Shown here piece by piece: positions 26,745 to 34,654 of a stretch of 64,000 nt of DNA. This stretch comes from Paraburkholderia nodosa. Lineage in GTDB: Bacteria; Pseudomonadota; Gammaproteobacteria; Burkholderiales; Burkholderiaceae. Every line of letters begins with the position of its first letter. Position 1 is the stretch's first letter. The notes under the pieces are model-generated. The model did not search any database and was not told the origin of the DNA. It saw nothing but the letters and a program-made list of their open reading frames with translations. The stretch covers positions 124,001-188,000 of the forward strand of contig NZ_MCNV01000009.1 of NCBI RefSeq assembly GCF_001718195.1. The letters run 5' to 3'. A program made the position numbers and the translations under genes.

Positions 26745-27500
26745 ATGGCAGTTACCATGCGCCAAATGCTGGAAGCCGGTGTCCACTTCGGTCACCAAAC
26801 GCGCTTCTGGAACCCGAAGATGGCCCCCTTCATCTTCGGTCATCGCAACAAGATTCACATCATCAACCTCGAAAAGACGCTGCCGATGTACAACGACGCG
26901 CTGAAGTACGTGCGTCAACTGGCAGCGAACCGCGGCACGATCCTGTTCGTCGGCACGAAGCGTCAATCGCGCGACACGATCGCCGAAGAGGCACAACGCG
27001 CTGGTATGCCGTTCGTGAACGCACGCTGGCTCGGCGGCATGCTGACCAACTTCAAGACGCTGAAGGTTTCGATCAAGCGCCTGAAGGACATGGAAGCAGC
27101 CGTGGAAGCGGGCGAGCTCGAGAAGATGAGCAAGAAGGAAGCGCTCCTGTTCGAACGCGAAATCGCCAAGCTGCAGAAGTCGATCGGCGGCGTGAAGGAC
27201 ATGGGCGGCATTCCGGACGCGATCTTCGTGGTCGACGTCGGCTACCACAAGATTGCCGTGACGGAAGCGAACAAGCTGGGCATCCCCGTGATCGCCGTGG
27301 TCGACACGAACCACTCGCCGGAAGGCATCGATTACGTGATCCCGGGCAACGACGACGCGAGCAAGGCTGTTGCGCTCTACACGCAAGGCGTGGCTGACGC
27401 GATCCTCGAAGGCCGTGCGAACGCGGTCAACGACGTGGTTGTCGCTGCGCGCGGCAACGACGGCGACGACGAGTTCGTCGAGGTCAACCCGGAGGCGTAA
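26745..27500 (+). CDS. rpsB: 30S ribosomal protein S2
   Basis: A 251-residue primary ribosomal protein. The start MAVTMRQMLEAGVHFGHQT and the internal NPKMAPFIFGHRN and GGMLTNFKT motifs are diagnostic. ATG 26745 has GGAGA about 8 bases upstream; the 96 open codons before it are rejected as leader. It opens the translation-envelope gene series and is followed by a hairpin terminator at 27521, then tsf. S2 commonly represses its own operon through the leader; here that is inference. Confidence 0.98.
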   Translation: MAVTMRQMLEAGVHFGHQTRFWNPKMAPFIFGHRNKIHIINLEKTLPMYNDALKYVRQLAANRGTILFVGTKRQSRDTIAEEAQRAGMPFVNARWLGGMLTNFKTLKVSIKRLKDMEAAVEAGELEKMSKKEALLFEREIAKLQKSIGGVKDMGGIPDAIFVVDVGYHKIAVTEANKLGIPVIAVVDTNHSPEGIDYVIPGNDDASKAVALYTQGVADAILEGRANAVNDVVVAARGNDGDDEFVEVNPEA

Positions 27501-27520
27501 GCTGCCCCGTGTCCGGCAAG

Positions 27521-27552
27521 AAAAGGGGGCTTTCCATAGGCCCCTTTTTTTT
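27521..27552 (+). terminator. Hairpin terminator or attenuator between rpsB and tsf
   Basis: AAAAGGGGGC (27521-27530) pairs with GCCCCTTTTTT (27540-27550) across a nine-base loop, ending in eight T residues. Because rpsB and tsf are normally co-transcribed, partial readthrough is likely; it would lower tsf and downstream transcription relative to rpsB. Confidence 0.8.
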
Positions 27553-27710
27553 AAGCCGCGACTTTCGTCGCCGCGTCATATGAGCGGCACCGTAGCCCTG
27601 TAGAAGCAGCTGTAAAAAAGCGTTTCACCGCAGGCGGAAACGGAAACGAATTTCTGCCGGCCGCGTCGAAAGGCGGGCGGCGTGTACCAGACAGACTCAA
27701 GGAGCGAATG

Positions 27711-28592
27711 ATGGCGGCAATTACCGCAAGCATGGTGGCAGAACTGCGCGCGAAGACCGACGCGCCGATGATGGAATGCAAGAAGGCGCTGACGGAAGCC
27801 GACGGCGACCTCGCGCGTGCCGAAGAACTGCTGCGCGTGAAGCTCGGCAACAAGGCCAGCAAGGCCGCTTCGCGCGTCACGGCTGAAGGCGTGATCTCGT
27901 CGTTCATCGGCGGCGGCGCTGGCGCGATCGTCGAACTGAACTGCGAAACCGACTTCGTTTCGAAGAACGATGACTTCATCGGCTTCTCGAAGAAGATCGC
28001 CGAACTCGTCGCCACGCAAAACCCGGCTGACGTCGCCGCTCTGTCGGCGCTGGCGCTGGACGGCTCGACGGTCGACGCAGTGCGCCTCGCACTGGTCGGC
28101 AAGATCGGCGAAAACCTCTCGATCCGCCGTTTCGCGCGTTTCGAAACCGCCAACCAGCTGGCTGCGTACCTGCACGGCACGCGCATCGGCGTGCTGGTCG
28201 AGTACACGGGTGCCGACGAGCAAGTGGGCAAGGACGTCGCGATGCACATCGCCGCGATGAAGCCGGTCTCGCTGTCGTCGGACGACGTGCCTGCCGACCT
28301 GATCGCCAAGGAGCGCAGCATCGCCGAGCAGAAGGCTGCGGAATCGGGCAAGCCGGCTGAGATCGTCGCGAAGATGGTCGAAGGTTCGGTCCAGAAGTAC
28401 CTGAAGGAAGTCTCGCTGCTGAACCAGCCGTTCGTTAAGAACGACAAGCAGACGATCGAGCAGATGCTCAAGGCTGCTGGCACGACGGTGCAGAAGTTCG
28501 CCCTCTTCGTGGTCGGCGAAGGCATCGAGAAGCGCCAGGACGACTTCGCTGCCGAAGTGGCCGCGCAAGTCGCTGCTGCAAAGCAGCAATAA
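27711..28592 (+). CDS. tsf: Elongation factor Ts
   Basis: A 293-residue guanine nucleotide exchange factor for EF-Tu. The N-terminal TRTDAPMMECKKAL-like UBA region is seen as KTDAPMMECKKAL, and the EF-Tu contact motif NCETDFVSKND is intact. Two ATGs adjoin; I choose 27711 because AAGGAG at 27699-27704 is then 6 bases away, and the protein starts MAAITASMVAELR as in relatives. The 207 bases from rpsB contain the hairpin at 27521. Confidence 0.98.
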   Translation: MAAITASMVAELRAKTDAPMMECKKALTEADGDLARAEELLRVKLGNKASKAASRVTAEGVISSFIGGGAGAIVELNCETDFVSKNDDFIGFSKKIAELVATQNPADVAALSALALDGSTVDAVRLALVGKIGENLSIRRFARFETANQLAAYLHGTRIGVLVEYTGADEQVGKDVAMHIAAMKPVSLSSDDVPADLIAKERSIAEQKAAESGKPAEIVAKMVEGSVQKYLKEVSLLNQPFVKNDKQTIEQMLKAAGTTVQKFALFVVGEGIEKRQDDFAAEVAAQVAAAKQQ

Positions 28593-28848
28593 AGATCGGT
28601 CAGCCCGTCTCGCCGCGCCCAGCGCGGCAGGCGGCGACTGCAGTTGTTGCAGCACCGCAGTTTGTTCAGTGGTAAGCCGTGGCGGAGCAATCCGCCGTGG
28701 CGGGCAGCGTAGCGGCGACGCGCATGGTAGTCCCCCGCCGTGCGCGGCGTCGGAAATCTTCGCTATTTCTGGCGGCGCTTGCCCGAAGCCGTATTTCACC
28801 CCTACAGTTTCAAGTTATTGCCCTTTGCGCGCGATCCTGGATACCTCC

Positions 28849-29565
28849 ATGCCCACACCCGCCTATAAACGCGTCCTGCTCAAACTTTCCGGCGAAGCCC
28901 TGATGGGCGATGATGCCTTCGGCATCAATCGCGCCACGATCGAACGTATGGTGGCAGACGTGGCCGAGGTGGTGCGTCTGGGCACCCAGCTCGCAGTCGT
29001 GATCGGCGGCGGCAACATTTTCCGCGGTGTCGCGGGCGGCGCAGCCGGTATGGACCGCGCCACGGCCGACTATATGGGCATGCTGGCCACGATGATGAAC
29101 GCGCTCGCGCTGCAGGACGCCATGCGTCACGCAGGCATCGAGGCGCGCGTGCAGTCGGCGCTGCGCATGGACCAGGTCGTCGAGCCGTACATCCGCCCCC
29201 GCGCGATTCGCCAGCTCGAAGAAGGCAAGGTCGTGATCTTTGCCGCCGGCACGGGTAACCCGTTCTTCACCACCGACACGGCTGCTGCGCTGCGCGGCTC
29301 GGAAGTCGGCGCCGAAGTCGTGCTGAAGGCCACCAAGGTCGACGGCGTCTATTCGGCCGACCCGAAGAAGGACCCGACCGCCACGCGCTACTCGACGATC
29401 AGCTTCGATGAGGCAATTGGCCGCAATCTGCAGGTGATGGACGCCACCGCGTTCGCGCTGTGCCGCGACCAGAAGCTGCCGATCCGGGTTTTTTCCATCG
29501 TCAAGCCGGGTGCGCTCAAGCGCATCGTTCTGGGCGAAGACGAAGGTACACTCGTCCACGTGTAA
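28849..29565 (+). CDS. pyrH: UMP kinase
   Basis: A 238-residue amino-acid-kinase-fold enzyme that phosphorylates UMP to UDP, activated by GTP and inhibited by UTP in the family. The N-terminal KRVLLKLSGEALMG, the VVIGGGNIFRG phosphate loop and the GTGNPFFTTDTAA motif are all present. The frame stays open to 28669, but the start at 28849 matches the family. The 256-base gap from tsf contains small hairpins (for example GGCGGA/TCCGCC near 28683) and no gene. Confidence 0.97.
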   Translation: MPTPAYKRVLLKLSGEALMGDDAFGINRATIERMVADVAEVVRLGTQLAVVIGGGNIFRGVAGGAAGMDRATADYMGMLATMMNALALQDAMRHAGIEARVQSALRMDQVVEPYIRPRAIRQLEEGKVVIFAAGTGNPFFTTDTAAALRGSEVGAEVVLKATKVDGVYSADPKKDPTATRYSTISFDEAIGRNLQVMDATAFALCRDQKLPIRVFSIVKPGALKRIVLGEDEGTLVHV

Positions 29566-29657
29566 ACTCTCGTTTCACGAGAGGTTCGAACACGGGCCGC
29601 GCCGCCCATCAGCGCGCCGGCGGGCCCGTTCCGTTATGAAGGTTCGGAGGTATCAAA

Positions 29658-30218
29658 ATGGCTGTGGCTGACATCAAGAAGGGCGCCGAGCAGAAAATGC
29701 AGCGCTCGATCGAAGCGTTCAAGAGCGATCTGGCGAAAATCCGCACGGGCCGCGCCCATACCGGTTTGCTCGACCACATCCAGGTCGACTACTACGGCTC
29801 GCCCGTGCCCATCTCGCAGGTCGCGAACCTCACGCTCGTCGACGCGCGCACGATCGGCGTGCAGGCGTGGGAAAAGAAGATGGTGCCGGTCATCGAAAAG
29901 GCGATCCGCGAGTCGGATCTCGGCCTGAACCCGGCCACGCACGGCGACCTGATCCGCGTGCCGATGCCCGCGCTGACCGAAGAACGCCGCAAGGAGCTCA
30001 CGAAGGTCGTCAAGAACGAAGGTGAAACGGCGAAGGTCGCCGTGCGCAACCTGCGTCGCGATGCCAACGAGCAGCTCAAGAAGCTCGTGAAGGACAAGGA
30101 AATTTCCGAAGACGACGAGCGCCGCGGCGGCGACGAAGTGCAGAAACTGACCGACCGCTTCGTGACCGAAATCGAAAAGCTCGTCCAGACGAAGGAAGCC
30201 GAGATCATGACGGTCTGA
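29658..30218 (+). CDS. frr: Ribosome recycling factor
   Basis: A 186-residue factor that splits post-termination ribosomes with EF-G. The KIRTGRAHTGLLDHI segment, the domain II PVPISQVANL strand and the PALTEERRKEL helix are conserved. GGAGG lies about 8 bases before ATG 29658. Between pyrH and frr there is a perfect short hairpin at 29567-29583 (CTCTCGT/ACGAGAG). Confidence 0.98.
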   Translation: MAVADIKKGAEQKMQRSIEAFKSDLAKIRTGRAHTGLLDHIQVDYYGSPVPISQVANLTLVDARTIGVQAWEKKMVPVIEKAIRESDLGLNPATHGDLIRVPMPALTEERRKELTKVVKNEGETAKVAVRNLRRDANEQLKKLVKDKEISEDDERRGGDEVQKLTDRFVTEIEKLVQTKEAEIMTV

Positions 30219-30289
30219 GGCCTCAGGCCTCCAGATTCGCCAGATTCCAGGCGGTTTCCCTTTCTTATCGCAGTTACAGTCCGACGGCC

Positions 30290-31066
30290 ATGACCTATAC
30301 CAGCTCAACCGTTCGCGTGCCCGACGTGGCGGCCGTGCCGCGCCACATCGCGATCATCATGGACGGCAATGGCCGTTGGGCAACCCAGCGGCGCCTGCCG
30401 CGCGTCGCGGGCCACACGCGCGGCGTCGACGCCGTGCGCTCGGTCGTCGAATCGTGCGTGCAGCGCGGCGTCGAATACGTGACGCTCTTCGCGTTCAGCT
30501 CCGAGAACTGGCGCCGCCCGACCGACGAAGTGTCGTTCCTCATGCGCCTCTTCGTCACTGCGCTCGAGCGCGAGGTGGCGCGCCTGCACGCGAACGGCAT
30601 CCGCCTGCGCGTGGTCGGCGACCTGTCGATGTTCAATGAGCGCATCCAGGACCTGATTCGCCGCGCGGAAACCAAAACCGCGCGCAACACCCGTCTCACC
30701 CTCACGATCGCCGCGAACTACGGCGGCCGCTGGGATATCCTGCAGGCCACGCGCAAGCTGGTCGAGGAAGCCGCGGCCACGGGCCAGCCGGTTCCCGTCA
30801 CCGAAGACACGCTGTCCCAGCATCTGGCCATGGCCTACGCGCCCGAACCGGATCTCTTCATTCGCACGGGCGGCGAGCAGCGGGTGAGCAACTTCCTGCT
30901 CTGGCAACTCGCCTACGCGGAGTTCTATTTCACCGATACGTTCTGGCCGGATTTCGACGCCGAAGCGCTCAGCCGCGCCATTGCCTCGTATGCGGAGCGC
31001 GAGCGCCGCTTCGGCCGCACGAGCGCGCAGGTCGTCGCCCAGAACGCCGATTCGCTTTCATGCTGA
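30290..31066 (+). CDS. uppS: Undecaprenyl diphosphate synthase (isoprenyl transferase)
   Basis: A 258-residue cis-prenyltransferase making the C55 carrier lipid for peptidoglycan and O-antigen. The catalytic Asp25 lies in AIIMDGNGRWA, followed by the HTRGV and FAFSSENWRRP motifs and the C-terminal DLFIRTGGEQRVSNF substrate motif. Its end overlaps the cdsA start by seven bases, indicating tight coupling. Confidence 0.97.
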   Translation: MTYTSSTVRVPDVAAVPRHIAIIMDGNGRWATQRRLPRVAGHTRGVDAVRSVVESCVQRGVEYVTLFAFSSENWRRPTDEVSFLMRLFVTALEREVARLHANGIRLRVVGDLSMFNERIQDLIRRAETKTARNTRLTLTIAANYGGRWDILQATRKLVEEAAATGQPVPVTEDTLSQHLAMAYAPEPDLFIRTGGEQRVSNFLLWQLAYAEFYFTDTFWPDFDAEALSRAIASYAERERRFGRTSAQVVAQNADSLSC

Positions 31067-31869
31067 AGACCCGCGTCATTACGGCGCTCGTCCTGCTGGC
31101 AGTCTTCCTGCCGATCACGCTGTTCGCGCCTGTGGCGGCGTTCGGCGCGCTGATCGGCGTCGTGGTCGTCTTCGCCGCATGGGAGTGGGCGCGTCTGCTG
31201 AAGGCGGGCGCGACCGGCTCGATCGTCTACGCCGTGATCGCGGCGGCCGCCGTGGCGCTCAGTACGCGCCTGCCGGCGCCCCGGCCGCTCTTTCAGGCGG
31301 CGGGCGTGTTCTGGATCATTGCCGGCCCTTACGTGCTGCTGCGCAAGCCGGTGCTCGCCGCCGGCGCCTGGCGCGCCTTCCTGCTGGCCGCCGGGCTCGT
31401 CGTTTTCGCGGCCTGCTGGCACGCCCTGGTGGCCGCGCGCACGGCCGGCGTGGCGTTTGTTCTGTCCCTGTTGCTCGTGGTCTGGCTGGCCGATATCGGC
31501 GCATACTTTGCAGGTAAGGCATTCGGAAGGCATAAGCTTGCGCCTGCGATCAGCCCCGGCAAGACCTGGGAGGGCGCCGTGGGCGGCTGGGCCGCCGTGA
31601 TGGTGGTGTCCGGAGCGGCAATCGCGCTGCACGCGTTCGAACCCACGCTGTATTCCGCGCTCGCCGCCCAGATCGGGCTCGGCCGTGCGCTTTTCGTACT
31701 TACCGTGCTGGTCGCGTTCAGCGTGATCGGCGATCTGTTCGAGTCGATGATGAAGCGCCAGGCCGGCGTGAAGGATTCGAGCGGGCTTCTGCCGGGCCAC
31801 GGCGGAGTCCTCGACCGCATCGACGCACTGCTGCCCGTGCTGCCGCTCGCCATGCTGCTGCTCGGCTAA
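31060..31869 (+). CDS. cdsA: Phosphatidate cytidylyltransferase
   Basis: A 269-residue integral membrane enzyme that makes CDP-diacylglycerol from phosphatidate and CTP, the branch point of phospholipid synthesis. About seven or eight hydrophobic segments are present, and the C-terminal family signature GDLFESMMKRQAGVKD-SS-LLPGHGG-LDR is intact. SPGKTWEGAVGG precedes it. The start overlaps uppS by seven bases. Confidence 0.96.
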   Translation: MLKTRVITALVLLAVFLPITLFAPVAAFGALIGVVVVFAAWEWARLLKAGATGSIVYAVIAAAAVALSTRLPAPRPLFQAAGVFWIIAGPYVLLRKPVLAAGAWRAFLLAAGLVVFAACWHALVAARTAGVAFVLSLLLVVWLADIGAYFAGKAFGRHKLAPAISPGKTWEGAVGGWAAVMVVSGAAIALHAFEPTLYSALAAQIGLGRALFVLTVLVAFSVIGDLFESMMKRQAGVKDSSGLLPGHGGVLDRIDALLPVLPLAMLLLG

Positions 31870-31906
31870 AGGCGTCTGGCCGGGACGCCAGGTTAGAGAT
31901 TTGAAT

Positions 31907-33088
31907 ATGCAAAAACGACTCACACTGCTCGGTTCCACGGGCTCGATTGGAGACAGCACGCTCGACGTCGTCGCGCGTCATCCGCAACGCTTCTCGGTCT
32001 ATGCGCTCACTGCGCATCGCAACGGCGAGAAGCTCGTCGAACAATGCCTGCGCTTCGCCCCCGAAGTGGCCGTGGTCGGCGACGCCGACACCGCCGCACA
32101 GGTCGAGCGCAAGCTGCGCGCGGCCGGCTCGAAGACCGTCGTGACCTACGGGCCGCAGGCGCTCGTCGAAGTCTCGAAGAGCGACGGCTGCGACACCGTG
32201 GTCGCGGCCATCGTCGGTGCGGCGGGTCTCGCGCCCACGCTCGCAGCGGCGAAGGCCGGCAAGCAGATCCTGCTCGCGAACAAGGAAGCGCTCGTGATGT
32301 CGGGCGACATCTTCATCGATGCCGTGTGCGACAGCGGCGCCGTTCTGCTGCCGCTCGACAGCGAGCACAACGCCGTGTTCCAGTGCTTCCCGCGCGAAAA
32401 CGCCGAGCGCGACGGCGTCACGAAGATCATCCTGACCGCCTCCGGCGGCCCGTTCCGCACCCGCGAGCCCTCGACGCTCGTGAACGTGACGCCCGACGAG
32501 GCCTGCAAGCACCCGAACTGGTCGATGGGCCGCAAGATCTCCGTCGATTCGGCCACGATGATGAACAAGGGCCTCGAAGTGATCGAGGCGCACTACCTGT
32601 TCGACCTGCCGGGCGAGCGCATCGACGTGCTGATTCACCCGCAGAGCGTGATCCACTCGATGGTTTCGTACGCCGATGGTTCGGTGCTCGCGCAACTAGG
32701 CAACCCCGACATGCGCACGCCGATCGCGCACGCGCTGGCGTACCCGGACCGTGTCGATTCCGGCGTCGCGCAGCTGGATCTCGCGCAAATCGCGACGCTC
32801 ACGTTCGAAAAACCCGACTACGCGCGCTTCCCGTGTCTCGCACTCGCGATGCAGGCATTGGCCGCCGGCGGCGTGGCGAGCGCGGCACTGAACGCTGCGA
32901 ACGAAGTGGCAGTGGAGGCATTTTTGAACCGGCGCATCGGCTTCATGGCCATCGCCCAGACGGTGGATGCCGTACTGAACGCGCTCGAGAACCGCAATGC
33001 GTCGAGTCTCGAAGTCGTGCTCGAAGCCGACGCGGCGGCTCGCCGCGCGGCTCACACCATCATCGACAGCCTGCCGGTGCCGGCCTGA
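31907..33088 (+). CDS. dxr: 1-deoxy-D-xylulose 5-phosphate reductoisomerase
   Basis: A 393-residue enzyme (also called IspC) producing MEP in the non-mevalonate isoprenoid pathway, feeding UppS. The NADPH loop LGSTGSIGDSTLDVV, the metal site ANKEALVMSG and the flexible-loop region NHPKWSMGRKISVDSAT-type (here HPNWSMGRKISVDSATM) are conserved. I choose ATG 31907; a TTG two codons upstream (31901) is possible. It follows cdsA by 37 bases. Confidence 0.96.
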   Translation: MQKRLTLLGSTGSIGDSTLDVVARHPQRFSVYALTAHRNGEKLVEQCLRFAPEVAVVGDADTAAQVERKLRAAGSKTVVTYGPQALVEVSKSDGCDTVVAAIVGAAGLAPTLAAAKAGKQILLANKEALVMSGDIFIDAVCDSGAVLLPLDSEHNAVFQCFPRENAERDGVTKIILTASGGPFRTREPSTLVNVTPDEACKHPNWSMGRKISVDSATMMNKGLEVIEAHYLFDLPGERIDVLIHPQSVIHSMVSYADGSVLAQLGNPDMRTPIAHALAYPDRVDSGVAQLDLAQIATLTFEKPDYARFPCLALAMQALAAGGVASAALNAANEVAVEAFLNRRIGFMAIAQTVDAVLNALENRNASSLEVVLEADAAARRAAHTIIDSLPVPA

Positions 33089-33197
33089 CAGGTCAGCGAG
33101 GGGCTTGCGGAAGGGCCCTGGCGGCCCCTCTGGCACGCGAGCCTGACCTCGGGGCCGCTCCCGCACCGGTGCGCTGCTTCCAGCCCAGGAGGCGCTC

Positions 33198-34586
33198 ATG
33201 AACCTGCTTACCGAACTGGTCGCATTCGTCGTGGCGATCGGCGTTCTGGTCGTCGTGCACGAATACGGGCACTACAGCGTCGCGCGTCTGTGCGGCGTGA
33301 AGGTCCTGCGTTTCTCGATCGGCTTTGGCCGGCCGCTCGTCCAGTGGGTCAGCAAAAAGAGCGGCACCGAGTGGACCATCGCAGCGCTGCCGCTCGGCGG
33401 CTACGTGAAGATGCTCGACGAGCGCGAATCGGCCGATCAGATTCCCGCAGGCGATTTGCCACATGCATTCAACCGCCAGTCGGTTGGCAAGCGCATTGCG
33501 ATCGTCGCGGCGGGGCCGATCGCCAATTTCGTGCTGGCCATTGCGCTCTTTTCCGTGGTCTACGCGAGCGGGGTGACCGAGCAGAAGGCGATTGTCGCGG
33601 CGCCGCCCGCGCAAACGGCAGCGGCGCGTGCCGGCTTCCAGGGCGGCGAAACGATTCTTTCGGTGAGCGATGCAAACGGCAGCCGCACCGAGCCCGTGCG
33701 ATCGTGGTCGGACCTGCGCTGGAAACTGCTCGCCACGGCGTTCGACCAGGGCCATGTCGTCCTTGCCGCGCGCGATGGCGAGGGCACCTACGATTTTCCG
33801 CTCGATCTCTCGCAACTGACCGGCAAGGATCTCGACGACGACTTCATGGCGAAGCTCGGCCTCGAGGCGGGCGGTAACACGCTCAAGGTGGCGGCGGTGG
33901 AGGCGGGTAGTGCGGCGCAACATGCCGGGCTGCAGGCGGGCGATCAGCTGCGCGCCGTCGATGGCCGACCCGTGGACAGCGCAAGCACTTTCATCGCCTG
34001 GGTGAAGGCGCGTGCGGGCAAGCCCGTGCGGCTCACGGTCGCGCGCGGCGACGCTTCCCAGCACGCGCAGCAGACGCTCATGCTCACGGTCACTCCCGCC
34101 CTGCAGCGCGACGCGCAGACCGGTGAGGAAGTGGGCCGAATCGGCGCGGCGCTCTCGGCGCAGGCGCCTTCCGTGGATGTGCGTTACGGGCCGCTCGAGA
34201 GCGTGCGGCTCGGTGCGTATCGCACGTGGGACATTGCGGTGTATTCGCTGAGGATGTTCGGCCGCATGATCACGGGCGAAGCCTCGCTGAAGAATCTGTC
34301 GGGCCCGGTGACGATTGCCGACTATGCCGGCAAGAGCGCGAGACTCGGTCCCTCGGCGTTCCTGTCGTTCCTCGCTCTCGTGAGCATCAGCCTCGGCGTA
34401 TTGAATCTGCTCCCAATTCCGGTATTGGACGGGGGGCATCTGTTATATTATGCGGTTGAAGCCGTAACGGGCAAAGCCGTCTCGGACCGCTGGCAGCTCG
34501 TACTGCAGCGCGCGGGACTTGCCTGCATCGTCGCACTGTCGGCGATCGCGTTGTTCAACGATCTGGCTCGGTTAATCCATTTTTAA
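33198..34586 (+). CDS. rseP: Site-2 zinc metalloprotease RseP
   Basis: A 462-residue intramembrane protease that cleaves the anti-sigma factor RseA to release sigma-E and removes leftover signal peptides. The HEYGH zinc motif is at residues 21-25 in the first helix; two PDZ domains lie in the middle (about 115-200 and 215-310); a late GVLNLLPIPVLDGGHLL segment supplies the third metal ligand. AGGAGG at 33186 gives a strong start. A rare TTA codon and an AT-rich patch occur near 34443. Confidence 0.96.
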   Translation: MNLLTELVAFVVAIGVLVVVHEYGHYSVARLCGVKVLRFSIGFGRPLVQWVSKKSGTEWTIAALPLGGYVKMLDERESADQIPAGDLPHAFNRQSVGKRIAIVAAGPIANFVLAIALFSVVYASGVTEQKAIVAAPPAQTAAARAGFQGGETILSVSDANGSRTEPVRSWSDLRWKLLATAFDQGHVVLAARDGEGTYDFPLDLSQLTGKDLDDDFMAKLGLEAGGNTLKVAAVEAGSAAQHAGLQAGDQLRAVDGRPVDSASTFIAWVKARAGKPVRLTVARGDASQHAQQTLMLTVTPALQRDAQTGEEVGRIGAALSAQAPSVDVRYGPLESVRLGAYRTWDIAVYSLRMFGRMITGEASLKNLSGPVTIADYAGKSARLGPSAFLSFLALVSISLGVLNLLPIPVLDGGHLLYYAVEAVTGKAVSDRWQLVLQRAGLACIVALSAIALFNDLARLIHF

Positions 34587-34654
34587 AGATGTCTGGCGGC
34601 GTCCGTGGGCGGGCCGCCTGACCTGATGCAGCTATACATAATTGGGGAAGCACG

